Shown piece by piece: positions 27,540 through 36,382 of a stretch of 52,070 nucleotides of DNA. The notes beneath the pieces are model-generated. The model did no database searches and had not been told where the DNA came from. It saw nothing but the letters and a program-made list of their open reading frames with translations. The translations under genes and the position numbers were made by a program. Position 1 is the stretch's first letter. Each line of letters opens with the position of its first letter. The stretch spans positions 1 through 52,070 of the forward strand of contig NZ_KB902521.1 of NCBI RefSeq assembly GCF_000379525.1. Direction: 5' to 3'. The stretch comes from Lamprocystis purpurea DSM 4197. GTDB lineage: Bacteria > Pseudomonadota > Gammaproteobacteria > Chromatiales > Chromatiaceae.

Positions 27540-28766
27540 ATGTTTTTCGGTCCTCATCAACGCAGATCCCGACTGCCCCGGCGCGGGCGGTGGTGCCGCG
27601 CGGTCGCCGCGGCCCACCTCGCCTGTGGTCTTGCGGCGGGTTTCGCGGCGGCGCACGCTCCGACGATCCGGGCGCAGGAAACGGATACCGTGATCGATGC
27701 GCGGTCGCGTGATCTTTCCGATCTCGATCGGCAGATGGAGGGCATCGGTGCGGAATTGACCGGGCAGAATGCCGAGCGACAGGCACTGATCGCGGAACTC
27801 GAACAGCGCGAAAAAGACGTCGCGGCACTGGCCATCGCCGGCCGGGAGCTTGATCGGGTGGTCGGGGAGCAGACCCGGGTCGCGCAGGAACTGCGTGTTC
27901 GCGAGTCCCAGGCGCAGACCGCACTGGCCGAGCAGACCCGGCGTCTGGCCGAATCGCTGCGTACGGCTTACGCAATGGGGCGGACGGACGGACTGCGCAT
28001 GTTGCTGAACCAGGAGGATCCGGTCCGCGCGAGTCGGGTCCTGTCTTACTTCGCCTATTTCAATCGCGAACGCGTTCGCGGCATTCAGGCGGTCGAGGCG
28101 AGCGCCGCGCGTCTGACGCGGTTGGCCGGTGATGCGGAACGCGAGGCCGGGCGCCTGCGTGAGTTCGCCCTTGAGCAGGAGGCCGCGCGTGTCCGTCTGG
28201 AGGCGGCGAAACAGGAGCGCGCCCAGGTCCTGGCGGCGTTGGAGCAGACCATCGTGAGCCGCGAAGCGGATCTGGTGAGTCTTGGCCGCGATGCAGAAAA
28301 TCTGCGGCTCCTGGTTGAACACCTGCGCCAGCGGGCGCAGATCCAGGCGGAACTGGAAATTCGGCGCGATCCCTTCGCCACACGTCAAGGCCGGTTGGCC
28401 TGGCCCCTTCTGGAGGGCCGCATCCGGGCCGGATTCGGCACCCAAAAGCCGGATTCGGACTCGACCTGGGATGGCTGTCTCCTGGCCGCGCGCGAAGGTG
28501 AGGAAGTGCGTACGATCTACGACGGTCGGGTGGTCTATGCCGACTGGCTGGTCGGCTTCGGTTTGTTGCTGGTGATCGACCACGGCGACGGCTTCATGTC
28601 GTTTTACGGCCATAATGAGGCGCTCCTCAAAGATGTCGGTGAATGGGTGTCGGCCGCCGAGGTCATCGCCTTGAGCGGCAACAGCGGCGGCCGTGACGAA
28701 CCGGTGCTCTATTTCGCCATCCGCCACCATGGTGAGGCGCTCGATCCGACCCGCTGGTGTGGTTGA
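27540..28766 (+). CDS. envC: Murein hydrolase activator EnvC (degenerate LytM/M23)
   Basis: Periplasmic factor recruited to the divisome to switch on amidases AmiA/AmiB. The 408 residues have an N-terminal signal/anchor (about 20-45), a long coiled coil from about 50 to 290 (heptads of Glu, Gln, Arg and Leu) and a C-terminal LytM domain starting near WPLLEGRIRAGFGTQ. The zinc ligands of true M23 peptidases are changed: no His follows the GFG strand (KPDSDSTWDG instead of a HxGxD-type motif), and the final HxH reads FAIRHHG. Like E. coli EnvC it is therefore probably an activator, not an enzyme. A TATACT at 27499-27504 may be its -10. ctpA follows, as in many Proteobacteria; gpmI, often upstream, is not in the window. 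Confidence 0.92.
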   Translation: MFFGPHQRRSRLPRRGRWCRAVAAAHLACGLAAGFAAAHAPTIRAQETDTVIDARSRDLSDLDRQMEGIGAELTGQNAERQALIAELEQREKDVAALAIAGRELDRVVGEQTRVAQELRVRESQAQTALAEQTRRLAESLRTAYAMGRTDGLRMLLNQEDPVRASRVLSYFAYFNRERVRGIQAVEASAARLTRLAGDAEREAGRLREFALEQEAARVRLEAAKQERAQVLAALEQTIVSREADLVSLGRDAENLRLLVEHLRQRAQIQAELEIRRDPFATRQGRLAWPLLEGRIRAGFGTQKPDSDSTWDGCLLAAREGEEVRTIYDGRVVYADWLVGFGLLLVIDHGDGFMSFYGHNEALLKDVGEWVSAAEVIALSGNSGGRDEPVLYFAIRHHGEALDPTRWCG

Positions 28767-28939
28767 CCGCGGGTCCGGCGGTGGGTCCGCGCACCGCGCC
28801 GGTCATGCGCGTCTGTCGAGCGCTGTTGAAACATGCGATGCTTGCGCCACTTCGGTCGATGCGCACCGCGCAACCGGCGGCGGCCGCCCGATCACCCGCG
28901 CGACATCATCACCCCATCCACCTGCGAACCCGCACGACC

Positions 28940-30418
28940 ATGCCCAAACGTTTGTCCCATGCTTTGCTGATCTGGATCGGTATCACCCTCGGAACCGTCG
29001 CCCCAGTGGGCGAGCCGCGGGCGCAAGAGCAGCCGTCCGCGCCGGCTGTCCCGAGCGTGCCGGCCGCGCCGGAGCCGCCGGTTGTTCCGGCGGCGCCGGG
29101 TATTCCGGAAGCCGGTGCGCCCGAGCCGGCGGCGGCGCCCGCGATCCCGGCCGAACCGCAGACCCCGGCGGTTTCGGCCGCGCCGGCCGCCGAGCCGACC
29201 GCCGAGCCGACCGCCGAGGAGTTGCCGTTGGACGAACTGCGGACCTTCGCCGAGGTTTACGGGCGGATCAAGGACGACTATGTGGAAGGTGTCAAGGACA
29301 AGAAATTGTTGGAGAGTGCCATCCGCGGCATGCTTGCCGGGCTCGATCCGCACTCCTCCTATCTGGATAAGGAGGAGTACCGGGAACTCCAGGTCGGCAC
29401 CAGTGGCGAATTCGGCGGTCTCGGGATCGAGGTCGGCATGGACGATGGGTTCGTCAAGATCATCGCCCCGATCGATGATACCCCGGCGCAGCGGGCCGGA
29501 CTCCAGGCGGGCGATCTGATCGTGCGCATCGATGACAAGCCGGTGAAGGGTTTGAGTCTCAACGAGGCGGTCAATCTCATGCGCGGCAAGCCCGGGACCG
29601 AGATCCGCCTCACCATCATGCGCGGCACCGACGGCCGGCCGCTGGACGTGAAGGTGGAGCGCGACATCATCCATGTCGCCTCGGTCAAGAGTCGCACCCT
29701 GGAGCCCGGCTTCGGGTATGTGCGGCTGTCGCACTTCCAGGCGCGGACCACCGAGGACATGCGTACGGCCATCGATGCCTTGAAGAAGGAGAACAAGAAT
29801 GAACTCAAGGGTCTGGTGCTGGATCTGCGCAATAATCCGGGCGGTGTGCTCAATGCCGCCGTTGGGGTGAGCGATGCCTTCATCGTCGATGGGCTGATCG
29901 TGTATACCCAGGGTCGGCAGACCGACTCCAGGCTCCAGTTCAAGGCGGGTCCGGATGACGTGCTGGCCGGGGCTCCGCTGGTGGTCCTGGTGAACGGCGG
30001 CAGCGCCTCGGCCTCGGAGATTGTGGCGGGGGCACTCCAGGATCATCGACGTGCCCTGATCATGGGGACTCAGACCTTTGGCAAGGGGTCGGTCCAGACC
30101 ATTGTTCCGATCGACGACACCACCGCGTTGAAGCTCACCACGGCGCGCTACTACACGCCGTCGGGCCGCTCGATCCAGGCCGAGGGAATCAATCCCGATG
30201 TCACGCTCGACCCTGGTGTGTTCAAGCCATCGACCGAGCGGGAACAGGATCCGCTGAAAGAGTCCGATTTGGTCCGCCACCTCGACGAGGGTAAGGCGGC
30301 TGCGGACGACACGTCCGGCGAGGTGAAGAAAACCCTCGCCGCCGAGGATTTCCAGCTCGCCGAAGCCCTGAATATGCTCAAGGGCCTGACGATTCTGGGC
30401 CGCGCCAAGGGCGGCTGA
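28940..30418 (+). CDS. ctpA: Carboxy-terminal processing protease CtpA (S41)
   Basis: Periplasmic serine protease with a Ser/Lys dyad that trims or degrades envelope proteins, including wall hydrolases in relatives. The 492 residues have a signal peptide (ALLIWIGITLGTVA, cleavage near PRAQEQ) and an unusual Pro/Ala-rich linker at about 33-92. The N-terminal helical region starts LRTFAEVYGRIKDDYVE. The PDZ domain begins near GGLGIEVG and includes GLQAGDLIVRID. The catalytic core has NGGSASASEIVAGAL (Ser) and GKGSVQT (Lys). The start ATG 28940 gives a clean signal peptide. It follows envC by 173 bases with no terminator between them. Confidence 0.95.
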   Translation: MPKRLSHALLIWIGITLGTVAPVGEPRAQEQPSAPAVPSVPAAPEPPVVPAAPGIPEAGAPEPAAAPAIPAEPQTPAVSAAPAAEPTAEPTAEELPLDELRTFAEVYGRIKDDYVEGVKDKKLLESAIRGMLAGLDPHSSYLDKEEYRELQVGTSGEFGGLGIEVGMDDGFVKIIAPIDDTPAQRAGLQAGDLIVRIDDKPVKGLSLNEAVNLMRGKPGTEIRLTIMRGTDGRPLDVKVERDIIHVASVKSRTLEPGFGYVRLSHFQARTTEDMRTAIDALKKENKNELKGLVLDLRNNPGGVLNAAVGVSDAFIVDGLIVYTQGRQTDSRLQFKAGPDDVLAGAPLVVLVNGGSASASEIVAGALQDHRRALIMGTQTFGKGSVQTIVPIDDTTALKLTTARYYTPSGRSIQAEGINPDVTLDPGVFKPSTEREQDPLKESDLVRHLDEGKAAADDTSGEVKKTLAAEDFQLAEALNMLKGLTILGRAKGG

Positions 30419-30534
30419 CATCGCGCTCCGGGCGGCGTGTGCCAGTCAGCGCGGGTTGCCGATTGCGACGCCGGAACGACCGCGTGCCCGCTTCGAGAAC
30501 ATACCAAGACACCAGTTTGCAGGAGAGTTTCAAG

Positions 30535-31089
30535 ATGCCGAAGGTACTGGTTTTACTTGCCCAAGGATGTGAGGAGCTGGAGGCTGTCACGGTCATCGAC
30601 TTGCTGCGTCGGGCACAGATCGATGTCGTGACCGCCGGCTTGACGACCGGCGCGGTGATCGCCAGCCGCGGCACTGTCCTGGTACCCGACAGCACGCTGG
30701 AGGCGGAACAGGACAAGGACTTCGCGATGGTCGTGTTGCCGGGTGGTTTGCCGGGTGCGCGGTTCCTCGAAGAGGACCCGCGGGTCCAGGTCTTGTTGCG
30801 CCGCCAGGTCGCGGCGGGACGCTTCGTCGCGGCCATTTGTGCCGCACCCAAGGTGCTGGCCGCCGCCGGCCTGCTCGACGGCAAGCGCGCAACCGCCTAT
30901 CCTGGTTCAGTCGCGGCGGCCGATTTTCCGCGGATGATGCTGACCGATGCGCCGGTGGTGGTGGACGGCCTGGTCGTGACCTCCCGCGGTCCCGGCACCG
31001 CCATGGATTTTGCATTGCAACTGATCGCATTACTGATGGGCGAGGCGAGCCGCCAAACCGTGGAGTCGCAACTGGTGCGCGATCTGTGA
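30535..31089 (+). CDS. DJ-1/PfpI-family protein (YajL/ThiJ-like)
   Basis: Cytoplasmic 184-residue protein of the DJ-1 superfamily, linked to oxidative-stress protection and (debated) deglycase activity. Seen: MPKVLVLLAQGCEELEAV with the conserved Glu, VVLPGGLPGARFLEED, and the nucleophile elbow AAICAAPKVLAAAG with the reactive Cys. ATG 30535 is fixed by AGGAGA eight bases upstream; longer in-frame starts add Arg-rich nonsense. It sits between ctpA and a WecA-like gene in the plus-strand run that leads to gspE. Confidence 0.92.
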   Translation: MPKVLVLLAQGCEELEAVTVIDLLRRAQIDVVTAGLTTGAVIASRGTVLVPDSTLEAEQDKDFAMVVLPGGLPGARFLEEDPRVQVLLRRQVAAGRFVAAICAAPKVLAAAGLLDGKRATAYPGSVAAADFPRMMLTDAPVVVDGLVVTSRGPGTAMDFALQLIALLMGEASRQTVESQLVRDL

Positions 31090-31119
31090 GGCCCGGATGA
31101 CCACCAACGTCCGCGCGCC

Positions 31120-32151
31120 ATGAGCCCGACCCTGCTTGGATTGGCGGCGCTACCCACCGCCGTGGGACTCAGCGCCGTTGCCGCGCGCTGGCTGGCCGGA
31201 CGCGGCGCCCTGCTCGATCACCCCAACGCACGTTCGCTCCATCAGGTTGCGGTGCCGCGCAGTGGTGGTCTGGCGGTGCTCTTCGGTCTGGTCGTCACGC
31301 TTTGCCTGTGCCGGCTCGCCGGGCTAAACCCCGACCAATTGCCGTGGATCGCGGGGGCGCTGCTGCCGGTCGCGGCCGTGTCGCTGCTGGACGATCTGGG
31401 CGAGGTCTCGCGCCGTCAGCGCTTCGCCGTTCATCTTGGTGCTGGTCTGATCCTGGCTGCCGGTGGGCTGTTGTGGGGTTCGCTGGGGCTGCCCGGCGCG
31501 GATTGGCCCTTGCCCGCGCCGCTCGCCTGGCTGTTGACGGTGCTCTACGTGGTCTGGATGATTAATCTGTACAATTTCATGGATGGCATGGACGGCTTCG
31601 CCGGTGGCATGGCCCTGTTCGGCTTCGGTGCCCTGGCGGTTTTGGGCTGGCAGGGGGGCGATCCGGTCTTCGCCCTGGTCGCCGCCTGTATCGCCGCGGC
31701 CGCGGGGGGCTTTCTGTTCAGCAATTTTCCCCCGGCCCGGATTTTCCTCGGCGATCTGGGCTCCTCCAGTCTTGGTCTGCTTGCCGCCGCGCTCTCGTTA
31801 TGGGGTGCCGCGACCGGGCTCTTTCCGCTGTGGGTCGCCTGGCTGGCCTTCTCACCCTTTATCGTCGATGCGACCTGGACGCTGGCGCGGCGGCTGGTGC
31901 GGGGCGAGCGCATCTGGGAGGCGCATCGCAGTCACCATTACCAGCGTCTGGTGCTCGCCGGTTGGGGCCATCGCAAGACGGTGTTGCGCGGTTATCTCGT
32001 GATGGCCGCCGCAGCGGCCTGTGCCGTCGCTGCCCCAGGCCTGCCGTCGCATGAGCAATGGCTGGTGCTGCTGGTCTGGGCGGCGATCTACGCGCTGATT
32101 CACGTACGTGTGCGTCTGGCCGAGGGCCAGCCCCCCGCGGAGTTCCAATAG
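31120..32151 (+). CDS. Undecaprenyl-phosphate glycosylphosphotransferase, MraY/WecA-like family
   Basis: Polytopic inner-membrane enzyme that attaches a sugar-1-phosphate to undecaprenyl phosphate to start O-antigen or other glycan synthesis. The 343 residues hold about ten hydrophobic helices and the family motifs: LDHPNARSLHQVAVPRSGG, LLDDLGEVS (acidic pair), NLYNFMDGMDGFAGG, ARIFLGDLGSSSLG and the cytoplasmic HRSHHYQRL. It lacks the MraY-specific lipid motifs, and its length is nearer WecA/WbpL. The sugar cannot be inferred. The stop overlaps the GTG of gspE by one base, so it is translationally linked to the secretion genes. Confidence 0.88.
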   Translation: MSPTLLGLAALPTAVGLSAVAARWLAGRGALLDHPNARSLHQVAVPRSGGLAVLFGLVVTLCLCRLAGLNPDQLPWIAGALLPVAAVSLLDDLGEVSRRQRFAVHLGAGLILAAGGLLWGSLGLPGADWPLPAPLAWLLTVLYVVWMINLYNFMDGMDGFAGGMALFGFGALAVLGWQGGDPVFALVAACIAAAAGGFLFSNFPPARIFLGDLGSSSLGLLAAALSLWGAATGLFPLWVAWLAFSPFIVDATWTLARRLVRGERIWEAHRSHHYQRLVLAGWGHRKTVLRGYLVMAAAAACAVAAPGLPSHEQWLVLLVWAAIYALIHVRVRLAEGQPPAEFQ

Positions 32152-34037
32152 TGCAGGAAGAGCCCTTCTTGGACGATCTCCCCGTCTTTACCGGGACCCG
32201 CGATGATCCCGAGCCGTTGCTCCCCGCCCCTGACGGAGCACAGCGGTCGGCCCTGGCGGCAGACACGATCACGGACCTTGGCCCGGAATCCGCTCCGGAC
32301 ATCGACCCACACGCGGAGCCATCCGCGGGTTTGGGCGCCGATCAGGCCCCGGCCGAGCGCCCGCCGGAGGCCCGTATCGTCGCCTTACTCTATGAGCGGG
32401 GCAAGCTCACCGCGGGGGACCTGGCCCGTGCCCGTCGGTTGGCCGACGACGGCGGCGAGCCCTTGCTGCGCATGTTGGTGCGCCTGGGTCTGATTTCCGA
32501 GCGGGATATGGCGCAGGCGATGAGCGAGGTTCTGGACCTGCCCTTGGCGGACCCCGCGCAGTTCCCCGCCGAACCCGTTGCCGAAGGCCTCTTCACCCTG
32601 CGGTTTCTCAAAGACGCGAGGGTGTTACCCATGGAGGAAGACGAAGAACACCTGCGGGTCGCGGTGGCGGATGCAGTCGACCCCTACATCCTGCCGGCGG
32701 TCGCAATGGCCGCGGGCAAGCGGGTGGAAGGAGTCATTGCCCTGGCCTCCGAGATCGAACTCGCCTTGGCGCGGCTTTATGAGAAACAGGCCGAGCCGGA
32801 CCCGAACGCGGAACCCGATTACGGGGACTTCGACGAGGAGGATATCGAGCATCTGAAGGATTTGGCCAGCGAGGCACCGGTGATCCGCATGGTCAATCAC
32901 ATGATCCAGAAGGCGGTGGAATCCCGTGCATCCGATATCCATATCGAGCCGTTCGCCGATGAATTGAAGGTTCGCTATCGCATCGACGGCATCCTGAAGG
33001 AGGTCGATGCCCCGCCGGTGCGTTCCACCGCCGCGGTGATTTCGCGCGTCAAGATCATGGCCAAGCTCAATATCGCGGAGCGCCGTCTGCCGCAGGACGG
33101 GCGCATTCCCGTCCGTGTGCAGGGCCGCGAGCTCGACCTGCGTGTCTCCACCGTGCCCACCATGTTCGGTGAGAGTGTGGTCATGCGTTTGCTGGACAAG
33201 GAGAGCGTGCGCTTCGACTTCGATGCCCTGGGTTTCGACGGTACCCCCAGACAACGCCTGATCGACATTCTGGAACAGCCATACGGCATCCTGCTCGTTA
33301 CCGGGCCCACCGGTTCCGGCAAGAGCACGACGCTCTATACCGCGCTGTCGCGCCTCAATACCGAGGAGCGCAAGATCATCACGGTCGAGGACCCGGTCGA
33401 GTACCAACTGCCGGGCATCAACCAGATTCAGGTCAAGTCCGCCATCGGCATGACCTTCGCGGGGGCCCTGCGCGCCATCGTTCGCCAGGATCCGGACATC
33501 ATCATGGTCGGCGAGATGCGCGATATCGAAACCGCCCGCATTGCCGTGCAGTCGGCTTTGACCGGGCACGTGGTATTGTCCACTCTGCATACCAACGACG
33601 CGGCCAGCGGCGTTACCCGTCTTTTGGATATGGGGGTGGAGGACTACTTGCTGACCTCCACCATCAACGGCATCGTCGGCCAGCGACTGGTGCGCAGCCT
33701 CTGCCCTCATTGCCGTGAGCCCTATGACGCTTTGCCGGAACTCGCCGCGCGCTTCACGCGTTTTCAGCCGGATGGTCCCGAGTTGATCAAACTGTATCAC
33801 CCGGGTGGCTGCGACCTCTGCAATGGTACCGGCTACCGCGGTCGGCTGGTCATCTCGGAGGTGCTGCGCATGACCGATCCGATTCGCAAGCTGGTGCTGA
33901 GCCACGCGACCGCCAACGCGATCCAGCGTCTGGCCATGGAGGAGGGGATGGCCACCATGTATGAAGACGGGCTGCGCAAGGCGATGGCGGGGCGCACCAC
34001 GGTGGAAGAGGTATTGCGGGTCGCGGAGGACGATTAG
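32151..34037 (+). CDS. gspE: Type II secretion ATPase GspE
   Basis: Hexameric cytoplasmic ATPase that drives pseudopilus growth. The 628 residues comprise an acidic, poorly conserved leader (about 1-65), a GspE N-terminal domain (about 70-200) and the ATPase core. The core has Walker A GPTGSGKSTTLYTALS, the Asp box EDPVEYQLPGINQIQ, Walker B IIMVGEMRDIETA and the His box TGHVVLSTLHTND. A zinc-binding pair of CxxC motifs (CPHC, CDLC) follows. The GTG start at 32151 overlaps the upstream stop by one base; earlier in-frame starts lie inside the WecA-like gene and add no recognisable domain. gspF follows immediately. Confidence 0.95.
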   Translation: MQEEPFLDDLPVFTGTRDDPEPLLPAPDGAQRSALAADTITDLGPESAPDIDPHAEPSAGLGADQAPAERPPEARIVALLYERGKLTAGDLARARRLADDGGEPLLRMLVRLGLISERDMAQAMSEVLDLPLADPAQFPAEPVAEGLFTLRFLKDARVLPMEEDEEHLRVAVADAVDPYILPAVAMAAGKRVEGVIALASEIELALARLYEKQAEPDPNAEPDYGDFDEEDIEHLKDLASEAPVIRMVNHMIQKAVESRASDIHIEPFADELKVRYRIDGILKEVDAPPVRSTAAVISRVKIMAKLNIAERRLPQDGRIPVRVQGRELDLRVSTVPTMFGESVVMRLLDKESVRFDFDALGFDGTPRQRLIDILEQPYGILLVTGPTGSGKSTTLYTALSRLNTEERKIITVEDPVEYQLPGINQIQVKSAIGMTFAGALRAIVRQDPDIIMVGEMRDIETARIAVQSALTGHVVLSTLHTNDAASGVTRLLDMGVEDYLLTSTINGIVGQRLVRSLCPHCREPYDALPELAARFTRFQPDGPELIKLYHPGGCDLCNGTGYRGRLVISEVLRMTDPIRKLVLSHATANAIQRLAMEEGMATMYEDGLRKAMAGRTTVEEVLRVAEDD

Positions 34038-35246
34038 GTGCCCAAGTATTTCTATAAGGCGGTTAAACTCGACGGCGAGCCGGTCGAAGGCGAGCTGGAT
34101 GCAGCCGACGAGCCGACGCTGGTCAGTCTGCTTCAGGCCCAGGGGCTGCTCCCGGTCGAGATGCGCTCCGCCGGCGGTCTGCGCGCGCGACTCGGGCGCA
34201 CCCGGCGGCGTCGCCTGAATCAGAAGGAGATCGGCATCCTTACCCGTGAGCTGGCCACGCTGATCGAAGCCGGCATGACGTTGGACCGCTCGCTCCAGGT
34301 CCTGATCGACCTGACCGCGGAGGAGCATCTGGTGCGTGTGCTCGCGGACCTGCAGGAGCGGGTACGCGGTGGTGCCACCTTCTCCAGCGCACTGGAGGCC
34401 CAGGACGGGCAGTTCGCGCGCCTCTACATCAACATGGTGCGGGCGGGCGAGGCCAGCGGTGCCCTGGATCAGGTCCTGGATCGGCTGGCCGACTATCTGG
34501 AGCGAGTGGCCGAACTGCGTCAAACCGTCACCTCGGCGCTCGTCTATCCGGCCATCCTGTTGTTCGTGGCGGCGTCCTCGGTCATCCTGCTCCTGGTCTT
34601 CGTGGTGCCTCAGTTCACCGTCCTCTTCGATGACATGGGCAAAGCGTTGCCGTTGCCGACGCAGATCGTGGTCGCCGCCGGCAACCTGTTCCGCAACTAT
34701 TGGTGGGCTATGCTCGTGGTCGCCGCCGTGACGGCTCTGGGCCTGGAGCGCTGGATGCAGGACGAACAGGTGCGCGACCGGCTGGACCATCGCGTGTTGC
34801 AGATCCCCTTATTCGGCGACCTGATCTGGAAGATGGAGACCGCCCGTCTCGCCCACACGCTCTCCACTCTGCTCAAGAACGGACTGCCGCTGCTCAGTGC
34901 TTTGACGCTGGCCAAGGAGGTGGTGAGTAACCGTAAGATCTCCGGCCTCCTGGACGAGGCGGGTGAGGATCTCAAACACGGACGCGGGCTCGCCGGCCCC
35001 CTGGCTCGGCTGAAGGCATTGCCCGACTTGGCCTTACAGATGATCCGCGTCGGCGAGGAGTCCGGCGCGCTGGACGCCATGCTCGCCAAAGTCGCCAGCA
35101 TCTATGATCGGGAGACCCGCACCAGTGTCCAGAGCATGCTGACCCTCCTGGAGCCTATCCTCATCGTTGGCCTGGGTATCGTGGTCGCGGGGATCATCAT
35201 TTCCATCCTGATGGCGATTTTGGGGGCCAATGATCTGGTATTCTGA
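34038..35246 (+). CDS. gspF: Type II secretion inner-membrane protein GspF
   Basis: Platform protein of the secretion machine, 402 residues, with the usual two T2SSF domains. It begins PKYFYKAVKLDGEPVEGELD and has the cytoplasmic domain RELATLIEAGMTLDRSLQVL with its MVRAGEASGALDQVL signature, repeated later as MIRVGEESGALDAML. Transmembrane helices lie near 180-200, 230-250 and at the C-terminus (VGLGIVVAGIIISILMAIL). The GTG start directly follows the gspE TAG. In most gsp operons gspG comes next; here 3.5 kb of other genes intervene. Confidence 0.95.
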   Translation: MPKYFYKAVKLDGEPVEGELDAADEPTLVSLLQAQGLLPVEMRSAGGLRARLGRTRRRRLNQKEIGILTRELATLIEAGMTLDRSLQVLIDLTAEEHLVRVLADLQERVRGGATFSSALEAQDGQFARLYINMVRAGEASGALDQVLDRLADYLERVAELRQTVTSALVYPAILLFVAASSVILLLVFVVPQFTVLFDDMGKALPLPTQIVVAAGNLFRNYWWAMLVVAAVTALGLERWMQDEQVRDRLDHRVLQIPLFGDLIWKMETARLAHTLSTLLKNGLPLLSALTLAKEVVSNRKISGLLDEAGEDLKHGRGLAGPLARLKALPDLALQMIRVGEESGALDAMLAKVASIYDRETRTSVQSMLTLLEPILIVGLGIVVAGIIISILMAILGANDLVF

Positions 35247-35476
35247 CAGCGTAATCATTCTGAGTATCGCCGGAAGCTTGAGCAACTCAAAGGGTGCTGC
35301 GGAAGAGCGCTAAGAGTAGATAATCGCAAAACGTGTCATCTTTAACAGGCCACCTGGCGCGCAGTACATGTGCACCAAGGTCGGCCACGATTGCCGTGCC
35401 GGCCAAAGCGATCCTCCGGATTTATCCACAGATGTCACAGATTTCCACAGATGAAGAAAAACCTCGGAGAACTGTG

Positions 35477-36382
35477 ATGCTTACGAAGGCCGATAGTTCC
35501 ACGACACCCGACGTGGCGAGGATCACCAGGCCTGCCCCGCTGGTGTTGCGCGGCGCGACGATTTTTGCCGGCGACGCGCTTACCGTTCTGCGCCGCTTAC
35601 CCTCGGAATCGGTACGGTGCATCGTCACGTCACCGCCCTATTGGGGCTTGCGGGATTACGGGTATGACGAGCAGATCGGGCTGGAAGCGACCTTATCGCA
35701 ATTCCTGCACCGCCTGGTCGCGGTGTTTGCCGAGTCGAAGCGCGTGCTGACAGATGATGGCACCCTATGGCTTAACATCGGCGACGGCTACACCAGCGGC
35801 AACCGTGGCTGGCGAGCGCCCGACAAAAAGAATCCGGCGCGGGCCATGGACGTTCGTCCGGATACACCGGAAGGTTTGAAGCCCAAGGATCTGATCGGTG
35901 TACCTTGGCGGCTCGCCTTCGCCTTACAAGAGGACGGCTGGTATCTGCGCAGCGATGTCGTCTGGAATAAGCCCAATGCCATGCCGGAAAGTGTGAAGGA
36001 CCGTCCCGCCCGTTCACATGAGTACCTGTTTATGCTTTCTAAGTCGGAGCGTTATTTCTATGATTGGCGGGCCGTCAGAGAACCGGCGGATGGCGGGGGG
36101 TTGCGCAACCGTCGTTCCGTTTGGCACGTCAACACCAAACCGTTCGCCGGCGCGCATTTCGCAACCTTCCCGCCCGATCTGATTCGGCCCTGCATCTTGG
36201 CATCTACCGAGCCAGGGGATTATGTGCTTGATCCTTTTTTTGGATCGGGCACCGTGGGCATCACTTGCCAGGAGGAGAACCGACAATATGTCGGAATCGA
36301 ACTCAATCCTGATTATGTGGCATTGGCTGCGTTACGTTTGCAGGGACAGAACAGTAATGTGATCAAGATCGCGGCGACATGA
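35477..36382 (+). CDS. Type II DNA methyltransferase, beta-class, predicted N4-cytosine, CCCGGG (Cfr9I/XmaI-like)
   Basis: Protective methylase of a type II pair. The 301 residues have motif IV first (TSPPYWGLRDYG, residues 51-62) and motif I last (DPFFGSGTVG), the beta-class order. SPPYWGLRDY is characteristic of N4-cytosine methylases of the Cfr9I/XmaI/SmaI group (from memory). ATG 35477 is chosen because GGAGA lies 7 bases upstream and the length fits M.Cfr9I-like enzymes. The gene overlaps the endonuclease start by four bases (ATGA). The predicted specificity comes mainly from the partner nuclease. CCCGGG occurs in the window (for example 9248, 21617, 22090), so protection would matter. 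Confidence 0.88.
   Translation: MLTKADSSTTPDVARITRPAPLVLRGATIFAGDALTVLRRLPSESVRCIVTSPPYWGLRDYGYDEQIGLEATLSQFLHRLVAVFAESKRVLTDDGTLWLNIGDGYTSGNRGWRAPDKKNPARAMDVRPDTPEGLKPKDLIGVPWRLAFALQEDGWYLRSDVVWNKPNAMPESVKDRPARSHEYLFMLSKSERYFYDWRAVREPADGGGLRNRRSVWHVNTKPFAGAHFATFPPDLIRPCILASTEPGDYVLDPFFGSGTVGITCQEENRQYVGIELNPDYVALAALRLQGQNSNVIKIAAT

Noticed and set aside
28892-30421. 509-codon open frame on the minus strand opposite ctpA
   Set aside because: Antisense of the ctpA codons; the product has no domain and is low-complexity Arg/Gly opposite the Pro/Ala-rich linker.
32625-34790. 721-codon open frame on the minus strand opposite gspE/gspF
   Set aside because: Shadow frame with no recognisable protein; gspE and gspF are unmistakable on the plus strand.
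35418-35456. TTATCCACA (a perfect DnaA-box sequence) followed by CACAGAT repeats
   Set aside because: A single box within an ATCCACAGATGTCACAGATT-type intergenic repeat; no cluster of boxes, no A+T-rich unwinding region and no dnaA or dnaN nearby, so not an origin.
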